Shown piece after piece: positions 1-4,636 of a stretch of 5,321 bases of DNA. Location of the stretch: assembly GCF_000688655.1 (NCBI RefSeq), contig NZ_JIBO01000004.1, forward strand, positions 90,777 through 96,097. Direction: 5' to 3'. This DNA comes from Lonsdalea quercina subsp. quercina. GTDB taxonomy: Bacteria > Pseudomonadota > Gammaproteobacteria > Enterobacterales > Enterobacteriaceae. Under the pieces are notes generated by a model that searched no databases, was not told the origin of the DNA, and saw nothing but the letters and a program-made list of their open reading frames with translations. Positions within the stretch are counted from its first letter, which is position 1. Every line of letters starts with the position of its first letter. Position numbers and translations under genes: made by a program.

Positions 1-132
1 CTTTCAAACTCTGATCCCCAGACGTAGACCACCCATCCATAGTGTAAGTGGCATGTAATAGAAGGTAAAAAAAAGTCAGGATGGGTATGAAAACATGAAT
101 GCAGGCTTCGCGCTATCGTTTTGCGCCCGAAC

Positions 133-170
133 TTTTCGCCGGTGAGCACCGTGAAAATCGTTTTATTTAT
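133..170 (+). terminator. Possible intrinsic terminator for a gene left of the window
   Basis: An imperfect hairpin forms from TTTTC (133-137) pairing with GAAAA (153-157), around an inner CGGTG (140-144) and CACCG (147-151). A small 2x1 internal loop separates the two helices. The hairpin is followed by the T-rich tail TCGTTTTATTTAT (158-170), as expected for a rightward terminator. The tail is interrupted and the apical loop is tight, so the call is tentative. No gene for it to terminate lies inside the window. Confidence 0.33.
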
Positions 171-195
171 CGCACGCAACACGGGAGAATTTCGC

Positions 196-213
196 ATTTA
201 AATCTATTTAAAT
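196..213. repeat. Tandem AT-rich palindromes, 10-bp period
   Basis: The 8-bp palindrome ATTTAAAT occurs twice (196-203 and 206-213), separated by CT, so the copies fall on the same face of the helix. The pair is followed by CATATG. It could be a protein-binding site or an UP-like element. No promoter or gene with which to associate it is evident, and AT-rich composition raises the chance of coincidence. Confidence 0.4.
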
Positions 214-271
214 CATATGGTTGAAAGTCATTAATAAAAAGAAATAGTCTGACGCGGGTAAAAATATTGAA

Positions 272-284
272 TGACCGACAAATA
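272..284 (+). repeat. 13-bp direct repeat, copy 1 (TGACCGACAAATA)
   Basis: This exactly matches 2638-2650, and the first nine bases recur at 2707-2715. Copy 1 lies in the gene-free left region, while the other two lie in the leader of the hydrolase operon. A chance 13-bp match in a window this size is not very rare, so only the shared intergenic placement makes it notable. Confidence 0.4.
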
Positions 285-417
285 AAAAACGGCGCCAGCG
301 AGAAACGGCCACGGAGCTTTTCTCTCCGGTCTGCGCGATCCAAGCGATGAACCGTCATGACCGTCGCTGCCGTTCAGGAAAGCGGACGTATAGACACCCC
401 TGCATAACCCTCTCGGC

Positions 418-450
418 CTCTCCCATCAACAAAGGGATTTGTCGGGAGAG
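418..450. other. Two-tier stem-loop with a GGGA tetraloop
   Basis: CTCTCCC (418-424) pairs perfectly with GGGAGAG (444-450). Inside it, ACAAA (429-433) pairs with TTTGT (438-442) around the GNRA-type tetraloop GGGA (434-437). ATCA on one side and C on the other form an asymmetric internal loop. That gives 12 base pairs in 33 nt. Neither strand has a T-run directly after the stem, so it is not an ordinary intrinsic terminator. It lies about 180 nt past the stop codon of the leftward transporter and could belong to its 3' tail or to an unrecognised RNA. Confidence 0.35.
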
Positions 451-546
451 CGTCCCACGTATCAGGATTCTTTCTCGTGATATTACGGGAGCAGGGGGCG
501 ACGATACGGAGAGCCGCCGCCCTGCTTGTGTCTGGGGTGACGCTTT

Positions 547-581
547 CCCGGTTTGGACTTCACGGATTCTTCCATACCGGG
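547..581 (-). other. Stem-loop just past the AEC transporter stop
   Basis: CCCGGT (547-552) pairs with ACCGGG (576-581), then TGGA (554-557) with TCCA (571-574). A single T-T mismatch separates the two helices and the loop is 13 nt. It begins about 48 nt beyond the transporter stop codon in the direction of that gene. No T-run follows on the minus strand, so it could protect the 3' end or assist Rho-dependent termination rather than act as an intrinsic terminator. Confidence 0.35.
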
Positions 582-628
582 TGGCCTGCGAATTTCACTG
601 CCTTTATTTTCCGCGCATGGCGGGGGAC

Positions 629-1528
629 TCACCCCAGGCTGGCTACCCACATCCACAGCGGCAATGTCGCCATCGACAGCAGCGTCGTGAGGCAAATGGC
701 GGCGCTGCCGATCTGGGTATCCTCCTGCGTGCGGGCAAAGCCGAGCACGTTGACGCCGGAAGGATTCGCCGCCATCAGCACCAGCACGCCGCGCGGAATG
801 CCGTCGATGTGGAGCAGTAAACAGGTTAGTAGCACCAGTAACGGCATGAACACCAGTTTAGCGGCGGCGATGCCGACGGCGTGGGCGCTGGGACGCAGCC
901 GGTAGCCGGAGAGATTGGCCCCCAGCACGATGAGCGCGCAGGGCAGCGCCGCCTGCGCCAGCCAGGTCGCCAGTTTCAGGCTCCAGCCGGGCAGCGTCAG
1001 ATTCGACATATTGACCGCCGTTCCCAACAGCAGGCCGATAATCATCGGGTTAGCGAGGCTGGCGATGAGAATGCCTGGCTTGAACGGTTCGTTGCCCGCG
1101 AGGCTGTCATAGAAACTCTGGGCGCTAAACAGCAGCAGGCTGTGTACGGCGAGGACGGTAAACAGCAGTACCAGTCCTTGGCTGCCATACAGCCCGGCCA
1201 CCATCGCCAGGCCGATCAAGGCATTGTTGCCGAAGGAGGCGGTCAATCCGAAGGGCGTCGGGCGACCCAGGCTGCGGTGAGCGAAGACATTGACCGCCGC
1301 GAAGATCAGCAGTGCGGGAACGAAGTAGGCAGCCAGCAGCGTGGTGTTCAGGCCATCGTGCAGCGGCGCCGCGATCATGCCGGTAAACAGGACCATCGGC
1401 ATGAACAGCTTGAAAGCCAGCACGCCCAACGCCTTGTTGGCATGAGGATCGAGCGTCCCACGGCGGGCCAGCGCGTAGCCGAGCAGGATCAAGAGGAAGA
1501 TCGGCAGGATCGTTTGTGGAATCGCCAC
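629..1528 (-). CDS. AEC family (auxin efflux carrier-like) transporter
   Basis: This is an inner-membrane secondary transporter of 299 residues, within the usual 300-320 range. It is very hydrophobic, with about ten membrane segments in the typical five-plus-five arrangement. Visible family features are the N-terminal segment IFLLILLGYALARRG (10-24), KLFMPMVLFTG (40-50), the broken helix with SFGNNALIG (98-106), NPMIIGLLLG (160-169), LPCALIVLGANLSGY (195-209) and the C-terminal ANPSGVNVLGFA (254-265) ahead of the last helix. The start is GTG at 1528-1526, with a perfect AGGAGG at 1542-1537 eight bases upstream; the stop is TGA. AEC proteins are annotated as auxin, malate or malonate permeases, so the substrate cannot be read from sequence. 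It is divergent from the LysR regulator and is plausibly controlled by it, exporting or importing an acid linked to the D-amino-acid genes (inference). Confidence 0.93.
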   Translation of the reverse strand: MAIPQTILPIFLLILLGYALARRGTLDPHANKALGVLAFKLFMPMVLFTGMIAAPLHDGLNTTLLAAYFVPALLIFAAVNVFAHRSLGRPTPFGLTASFGNNALIGLAMVAGLYGSQGLVLLFTVLAVHSLLLFSAQSFYDSLAGNEPFKPGILIASLANPMIIGLLLGTAVNMSNLTLPGWSLKLATWLAQAALPCALIVLGANLSGYRLRPSAHAVGIAAAKLVFMPLLVLLTCLLLHIDGIPRGVLVLMAANPSGVNVLGFARTQEDTQIGSAAICLTTLLSMATLPLWMWVASLG

Positions 1529-1536
1529 GGCGGAAA

Positions 1537-1542
1537 CCTCCT
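1537..1542 (-). promoter_or_regulatory. Shine-Dalgarno AGGAGG fixing a GTG start
   Basis: The minus strand reads AGGAGG here, eight bases before GTG at 1528-1526. No in-frame ATG with a comparable site is near, so the GTG start of the AEC gene is well supported. Confidence 0.8.
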
Positions 1543-1559
1543 GTGAAAAATGGCGGAAG

Positions 1560-1571
1560 GCTATTAATAGC
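1560..1571. promoter_or_regulatory. 12-bp palindrome over the AEC promoter -10
   Basis: GCTATTAATAGC is a perfect 12-bp palindrome that contains the predicted -10 of the leftward transporter promoter. Its position suits a repressor operator, but it could be a by-product of an AT-rich -10 region. Confidence 0.4.
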
Positions 1572-1592
1572 GATTCTGACCTTAGATGTCAG
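1564..1592 (-). promoter_or_regulatory. Predicted sigma70 promoter of the AEC gene
   Basis: On the minus strand, CTGACA (1592-1587, five of six matches to the -35 consensus) is followed after 17 bp by TATTAA (1569-1564, four of six matches to the -10). Transcription would begin near 1557, giving a leader of about 29 nt that includes the Shine-Dalgarno. A 5-bp dyad, CTGAC-N7-GTCAG (1576-1592), overlaps the -35 and spacer and could be an operator. Confidence 0.5.
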
Positions 1593-1602
1593 CGTGACTT
1601 TC

Positions 1603-1616
1603 GGCCCGTTCGGGCC
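1603..1616. repeat. GC-rich inverted repeat between divergent promoters
   Basis: GGCCCG (1603-1608) and CGGGCC (1611-1616) form a perfect 6-bp dyad around TT. It sits between the predicted promoters of the AEC and lysR-type genes and ends two bases before the lysR-type -35. It may be an operator or merely structural. Its sequence is unrelated to the TAAC/GTTA boxes. Confidence 0.4.
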
Positions 1617-1617
1617 A

Positions 1618-1647
1618 TTGGCATACAAATTGCTAACGTTATATAAC
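1618..1647 (+). promoter_or_regulatory. Predicted sigma70 promoter of the LysR-type gene
   Basis: TTGGCA (1618-1623, five of six) is followed after 18 bp by TATAAC (1642-1647, five of six). The start point would be near 1654, leaving a leader of about 50 nt before the ATG at 1703. The -10 overlaps the TAAC/GTTA half-site cluster, so a protein bound there would block this promoter. Confidence 0.5.
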
Positions 1648-1656
1648 CTATTGTTA
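1634..1656. promoter_or_regulatory. Candidate LysR-type operator cluster (autoregulation)
   Basis: Four half-sites lie in a row: TAAC (1634-1637), GTTA (1638-1641), TAAC (1644-1647) and GTTA (1653-1656). The last two form TAAC-N5-GTTA, which has the T-N11-A spacing of a LysR-type box and shares its core with the dyad at 2617-2637. The site covers the regulator's -10 and start point, the usual place for autorepression. It lies about 90 bp upstream of the predicted AEC start, so it could also affect that gene. The assignment to this regulator is inference. Confidence 0.5.
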
Positions 1657-1702
1657 AGCGTTTGATGGGACGACGACGCCAAAATGCCAACGGGGTCCCC
1701 CT

Positions 1703-2623
1703 ATGCCGTCGCTCAACCTGCGTCAGATCGAAGTCTTTCGGGCGGTGATGATCACCGGTTCAATCAACGGTGCCGCTCAACTTTTATACGTCTCCCAACC
1801 CGCCGTCAGCCGCATGTTGTCTCATACCGAGGCCAGGATCGGCTTCCAGCTATTCGAACGGGTCAAAGGGCGGCTGTACCCCTCGCCTGAAGCGCGCAGC
1901 CTCTTCAGTGACGTCGAGTCGGTCTACCGCGATATTCAGCGGGTCAACACCACGCTGCACAATCTGGTCCAGCAGCGTCACGGCGTATTGCGCATCGCCA
2001 GCAGCCCCAGTCTGGGGCATCAGCTGGTGCCTGACGCCATTGCTGCCTTCCGACGGTGCAACGAAGACATCCTTGTCAGCCTGGAATGTCTGCGTCATGT
2101 TCTGCTGCGCGACAGGTTGCTCGACCAGCAGGCGGATCTCGGTATTTCTCTGTTCCCTATCGATCACCCCAATCTGCGCGCGGTGCCGCTGAGCTATATC
2201 CGGGTGATGGTGGTGTGCCCGGCGGATCACCCTTTAACGCGCGTGTCGGCAGACGCGCTGCCCGACGCGCTGGCCGAAACGCCGTTCATCGGTTATGCCG
2301 CCGACACCCCTTTCCACAGCTTTATGAAGCAGGCGTTCGAACGCGTGGGGTTGCCGTATCGGCCCAGCATCGACGTTGACTCCCCGCATCACGCCTGCGC
2401 GCTAGTGAAGAACGGCACCGGCTTTTCCGTCGTCGATGAGATCTCTTTCCGCGCCTCCGGCTCTGAGCGCATGGCGGTGCTGCCGATCCTCAACGAAGAA
2501 CGGCTGACGATCAGCCTGGTTCACTTGCGGCGTGAACCGTTGGCCCAGTTTGCGCAGGTCTTTGTCGACACCCTGCGCGGTACGCTGGACGAGGGCGGTT
2601 TTCATCTGTTCAACCTGGATTAA
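1703..2623 (+). CDS. LysR-type transcriptional regulator
   Basis: This is a cytoplasmic DNA-binding regulator of 306 residues, the standard LysR length. The N-terminal winged helix-turn-helix spans about residues 5-62, with LNLRQIEVFRAVMITGSING, then AAQLLYVSQPAVSRML (24-39) as the recognition region, and FERVKGRLYPSPEA as the wing. The remainder (about 90-300) is the substrate-binding co-inducer domain. Its style recalls the OccR/NocR opine-regulator branch, but I cannot assign a ligand. The start at 1703 is the only good one, since an in-frame stop lies at 1655-1657. The upstream GGGGTCCCC is a poor ribosome binding site, suggesting low translation. The ATG at 1684 is in another frame. The gene is divergent from the AEC transporter and lies 120 bp upstream of the hydrolase, so it probably controls both. 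Confidence 0.94.
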   Translation: MPSLNLRQIEVFRAVMITGSINGAAQLLYVSQPAVSRMLSHTEARIGFQLFERVKGRLYPSPEARSLFSDVESVYRDIQRVNTTLHNLVQQRHGVLRIASSPSLGHQLVPDAIAAFRRCNEDILVSLECLRHVLLRDRLLDQQADLGISLFPIDHPNLRAVPLSYIRVMVVCPADHPLTRVSADALPDALAETPFIGYAADTPFHSFMKQAFERVGLPYRPSIDVDSPHHACALVKNGTGFSVVDEISFRASGSERMAVLPILNEERLTISLVHLRREPLAQFAQVFVDTLRGTLDEGGFHLFNLD

Positions 2624-2637
2624 CATCAGGTTAATCC
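2617..2637. promoter_or_regulatory. Candidate LysR-type activator site for the catabolic operon
   Basis: GGATTAAC (2617-2624) and GTTAATCC (2630-2637) form a perfect 8-bp dyad with a 5-bp centre, containing T-N11-A (2621 and 2633). The left half overlaps the last codons and TAA stop of the regulator gene and the right half is non-coding. The core TAAC-N5-GTTA repeats the element at 1644-1656. Its centre (2627) lies about 64 bp before the predicted operon start point (about 2691), the canonical place for a LysR recognition site. Alternative overlapping hairpins (AACCTG/CAGGTT and TCAGG/CCTGA) are also possible here, but no T-run follows, so a terminator is less likely. Confidence 0.55.
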
Positions 2638-2650
2638 TGACCGACAAATA
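2638..2650 (+). repeat. 13-bp direct repeat, copy 2 (TGACCGACAAATA)
   Basis: This is identical to 272-284 and directly follows the LysR-type dyad. It lies just upstream of the predicted -35 of the hydrolase operon. A 9-bp partial copy (TGACCGACA) is at 2707-2715, inside the leader hairpin. Confidence 0.4.
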
Positions 2651-2655
2651 GGCAT

Positions 2656-2684
2656 ACGACAGGGGCAGCCGTAGCTCCCACAAT
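2656..2684 (+). promoter_or_regulatory. Weak predicted promoter of the hydrolase operon
   Basis: ACGACA (2656-2661) and CACAAT (2679-2684) each match four of six consensus bases and are 17 bp apart. A weak promoter is what an activator-dependent operon would have, and the spacing to the 2617-2637 dyad supports it. No stronger candidate is visible between the regulator stop and the hydrolase start. Confidence 0.33.
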
Positions 2685-2707
2685 GGCCTTACACACGGTA
2701 AATGATT

Positions 2708-2740
2708 GACCGACATCGGGTCGGTCTTGTGGAGGAAGAC
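2708..2740 (+). promoter_or_regulatory. Leader hairpins around the hydrolase ribosome binding site
   Basis: GACCGAC (2708-2714) and GTCGGTC (2720-2726) form a perfect 7-bp stem with a 5-nt loop, ending four bases before the Shine-Dalgarno GGAGGA (2731-2736). A second stem, GTCTT (2724-2728) with AAGAC (2736-2740), would place GTGGAGG in its loop. It shares GTC with the first stem, so the two exclude each other. This may tune translation of the hydrolase, or the DNA dyad may be an operator. Confidence 0.4.
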
Positions 2741-2743
2741 GGC

Positions 2744-3667
2744 ATGCGAGATATCGTTATCGGCGGCGCCCAGTTGGGGGCGATCCAAAAAAGCGACTCA
2801 AGAGAAAGCGTGGTCCAGCGCATGCTGGCGCTACTGGAGCAGGCCCGGCAGCAAGGCTGTGAGCTGGTCGTTTTCCCCGAGCTGGCGCTGACCACCTTCT
2901 TTCCCCGTTGGTTCATGGAAGATCAGCAGGAGGTTGATCGCTGGTTCGAACGTGAAATGCCGAACGATGCGACTCGTCCGCTGTTTGATTTTTCCCGCGA
3001 ACACGGCATCGCGATCACCTTCGGTTATGCGGAGCTGACCCCGGACGGCCACCACTACAACACGTCGATCCTGACGGATCGCCAGGGCAACATTGTCGGC
3101 AAATACCGCAAAGTCCATCTGCCGGGGCACGTGGAGTTCGATACTCAGCGCGACTTCCAGCATCTGGAAAAACGCTATTTCGAGCCGGGCGATCTGGGTT
3201 TTCCGACCTGGGAAACGCAGGACACGATCATGGGCATGTGCATCTGTAACGACCGCCGCTGGCCTGAAACCTATCGCGTCATGGGATTGCAGGGCGTTGA
3301 ACTGGTCACGCTGGGCTACAACACGCCGTCGGTCAATTCGCAGAATCGCGGCGAGGGCGAGGAACACCGTCTGTTCCACTCCGAGCTGTGCATGCAGGCC
3401 GGCGCTTACCAGAACGCCACCTGGGTGGTCGGCGTCGCCAAGGCCGGGGTGGAAGATGGTTTTCCGCTGATGGGCGGCAGCGTCATCATCGATCCGAACG
3501 GGTTTGTCGTGGCCCGCGCCAAAGGGCAGGACGACGAGCTGATCGTGCATCGCTGCGATATGGATCTGTGCCAGTTCGGCAAGACCACGATCTTCGATTT
3601 TGCCCGTCACCGGCGTATTGAGCACTACGGCATCATCACCCGCCAAACCGGCGTTGAGCGTTCCTGA
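2744..3667 (+). CDS. N-carbamoyl-D-amino-acid hydrolase (nitrilase superfamily)
   Basis: This is probably a cytoplasmic amidohydrolase that splits N-carbamoyl-D-amino acids into the D-amino acid, CO2 and ammonia. The protein is 307 residues, close to the roughly 304 of characterised enzymes. The nitrilase catalytic triad is present: E46 in FPELALTTFFPRW, K123 in GKYRKVHLPGH and C168 in MGMCICNDRRWPE. The signatures FQHLEKRYFEPGDLGFP (138-154) and CMQAGAYQN (216-224) are characteristic of the D-carbamoylase branch rather than general amidases or nitrilases. An in-frame ATG at 2702 would add 14 residues. The ATG at 2744 is preferred because GGAGGA lies seven bases upstream and MRDIVIGGAQ matches the family N-terminus. 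It is followed after 15 bases by the transaminase gene, so the two are almost certainly cotranscribed. The exact substrate is not certain. Confidence 0.92.
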   Translation: MRDIVIGGAQLGAIQKSDSRESVVQRMLALLEQARQQGCELVVFPELALTTFFPRWFMEDQQEVDRWFEREMPNDATRPLFDFSREHGIAITFGYAELTPDGHHYNTSILTDRQGNIVGKYRKVHLPGHVEFDTQRDFQHLEKRYFEPGDLGFPTWETQDTIMGMCICNDRRWPETYRVMGLQGVELVTLGYNTPSVNSQNRGEGEEHRLFHSELCMQAGAYQNATWVVGVAKAGVEDGFPLMGGSVIIDPNGFVVARAKGQDDELIVHRCDMDLCQFGKTTIFDFARHRRIEHYGIITRQTGVERS

Positions 3668-3682
3668 CCTGGAGAGCAAGCC

Positions 3683-4537
3683 ATGCGCACCGTATACCTG
3701 AATGGGGAATTTGTGCCGGAGAACGAAGCCAGGATCTCGGTCTTCGACCGTGGTTTCACGTTCGCCGATGCGATCTACGAGGTGACCGCCGTGCTGCAAG
3801 GCCGATTGGTGGACGTTGAACGGCATCTGGCCCGCTTGCGCCGGTCGCTGAGCGAGTTGTCGTTGTCGCTCCCGCTGGATAATGACGCGCTGTTGGCGAT
3901 CCACCGCACGCTGATCGCCCGCAACCATCTGCAGGAGGGCCTCATCTATTTGCAGGTCAGCCGCGGCGCGGAAGATCGCAACTTTCAGTTTCCGCCGGCG
4001 GGAACGCCGCCGACGGTGGTGCTGTATACGCAGGCGAAAGCCGTGATCCACAGCCCGATGGCGGAACGCGGCATGAGCATCATCAGCCTGCCGGATCTGC
4101 GCTGGGGACGTTGCGACATCAAAACCACGCAGCTGCTGTATCCCTGTCTGGCGAAAGAACAGGCGCGCGCGCAGGGCGCGGACGACGCCTGGCTGGTGAA
4201 AGACGGCTGGATTACCGAAGGCACGTCCAACAATGCGTTCATCGTGACCCGCGATGGCGCAGTGGTCACGCGGGCGCTGTCGCATGCGCTGCTGCCCGGC
4301 ATCACGCGCGGTTCCCTGCTCGCGTTGTTAAAGGCGCAAGGTCTGCGTTTTGAGGAACGCGCCTTTGCGCTGGATGAAGTCAAACAGGCCGCTGAAGCGT
4401 TTATTACCTCTTCCACCTCGTTTGTGTACCCGGTGGTGAAGCTGGATGGCCAGCCTGTCGGCAACGGTAAACCTGGGCCGTTGGCCCCGCGGTTACGCCG
4501 CCTCTATATCGACCACGCGCTGAGCGCATTGACATAA
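3683..4537 (+). CDS. D-amino-acid transaminase (class IV aminotransferase)
   Basis: This PLP enzyme of 284 residues likely moves the amino group of a D-amino acid to a 2-oxo acid such as 2-oxoglutarate or pyruvate. Family features are YLNGEFVPENEARISVFDRG (5-24), FADAIYEV with Y32, H48 and the phosphate-binding R51, the Schiff-base lysine K147 in GRCDIKTTQLL, E179 in TEGTSNNAF facing the PLP nitrogen, LLPGITRG (203-210) and ITSSTSFVYPV near the C terminus. In the well-studied Bacillus enzyme the carboxylate trap is R98 and H100. Here the aligned residues are R99 and F101 (DRNFQFP), so the histidine is missing, which may alter specificity. Branched-chain aminotransferase or aminodeoxychorismate lyase are relatives, but RCDIK and the operon favour D-amino acids. 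GGAG lies at 3671-3674 before the ATG. Confidence 0.9.
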   Translation: MRTVYLNGEFVPENEARISVFDRGFTFADAIYEVTAVLQGRLVDVERHLARLRRSLSELSLSLPLDNDALLAIHRTLIARNHLQEGLIYLQVSRGAEDRNFQFPPAGTPPTVVLYTQAKAVIHSPMAERGMSIISLPDLRWGRCDIKTTQLLYPCLAKEQARAQGADDAWLVKDGWITEGTSNNAFIVTRDGAVVTRALSHALLPGITRGSLLALLKAQGLRFEERAFALDEVKQAAEAFITSSTSFVYPVVKLDGQPVGNGKPGPLAPRLRRLYIDHALSALT

Positions 4538-4541
4538 CCGG

Positions 4542-4578
4542 GCGGCAGGCCACGGCTTCCGGCATACCGCTTTCTTTT
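4542..4578 (+). terminator. Imperfect intra-operon terminator or attenuator
   Basis: GCGG (4542-4545) pairs with CCGC (4567-4570) and GGC C (4548-4551 region) continues the stem with CGG (4561-4563). Two 1x1 mismatches flank an A-T pair and the loop is 9 nt. The T-rich TTTCTTTT (4571-4578) follows directly. It sits five bases after the transaminase stop and ahead of the binding protein gene. It may partly end transcription and so set different levels for the enzyme and transporter parts, or it may mark the operon end. Confidence 0.35.
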
Positions 4579-4622
4579 AACGCGACCACACAGCAAGCCC
4601 CGACACCATTTGTTGCCTTTTT

Positions 4623-4628
4623 AAGGAG
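4623..4628 (+). promoter_or_regulatory. Shine-Dalgarno of the binding protein gene
   Basis: AAGGAG lies eight bases before the ATG at 4637 and fixes the start of a gene that runs off the right edge. I see no clear sigma70 promoter in the 99-bp gap after the transaminase, so read-through from the operon is likely. Confidence 0.7.
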
Positions 4629-4636
4629 TGTTGAGA

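Larger units (their letters stand above)
1..628. other. Gene-free region left of the AEC transporter
   Basis: I see no convincing gene here on either strand. The open frames in 347-628 have no recognisable domain, no good ribosome binding site, and partly run antisense to the transporter gene. Positions 1-300 are clearly more AT-rich than the rest of the window and include an A8 run at 67-74. An 8-bp inverted repeat, ACCCATCC (31-38) and GGATGGGT (79-86), is separated by 40 nt and has no evident role. The stretch otherwise holds a possible terminator (133-170), a tandem AT palindrome (196-213) and stem-loops at 418-450 and 547-581, each listed separately. It may be the downstream end of a gene left of the window plus a spacer. 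Confidence 0.6.

Noticed and set aside
31..86. 8-bp inverted repeat ACCCATCC/GGATGGGT as mobile element ends
   Set aside because: It is too short and only 40 nt apart, with no target duplication or transposase, so chance is likely.
281..300. T-run on the minus strand (TTTTTTATT) as a terminator for the AEC gene
   Set aside because: No stem of adequate length lies directly before the T-run. The nearest good stem (CGGAG at 312-316 with CTCCG at 324-328) is over 20 nt away.
347..628. Plus-strand frame in the left region as a possible small gene
   Set aside because: The translation is basic and low in structure with no family resemblance or ribosome binding site, and it continues antisense into the AEC gene.
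881..1546. A 221-codon plus-strand frame opposite the AEC gene
   Set aside because: The protein is Q/R/G-rich with no recognisable motif, whereas the minus strand encodes a clear AEC transporter with a strong AGGAGG site.
1125..1682. A 185-codon minus-strand frame overlapping the start of the AEC gene
   Set aside because: It is a shifted frame of the AEC coding region. Its upstream part runs through the divergent promoter region and has no ribosome binding site.
1684..1890. Short plus-strand frame starting at ATG 1684, just before the LysR-type gene
   Set aside because: It is out of frame with the regulator, lacks a ribosome binding site and overlaps its coding region. At most it could act as an upstream frame lowering translation.
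2702..2743. Upstream ATG of the hydrolase adding 14 residues
   Set aside because: No ribosome binding site precedes 2702 and the added residues do not match the family, while 2744 has GGAGGA at good spacing and the family N-terminus.
2831..4285. A 484-codon open frame on the minus strand across the hydrolase and transaminase genes
   Set aside because: It is antisense to two well-recognised genes, rich in R, Q, H and D with no domain, and has no ribosome binding site. It is a by-product of GC-rich codon use.
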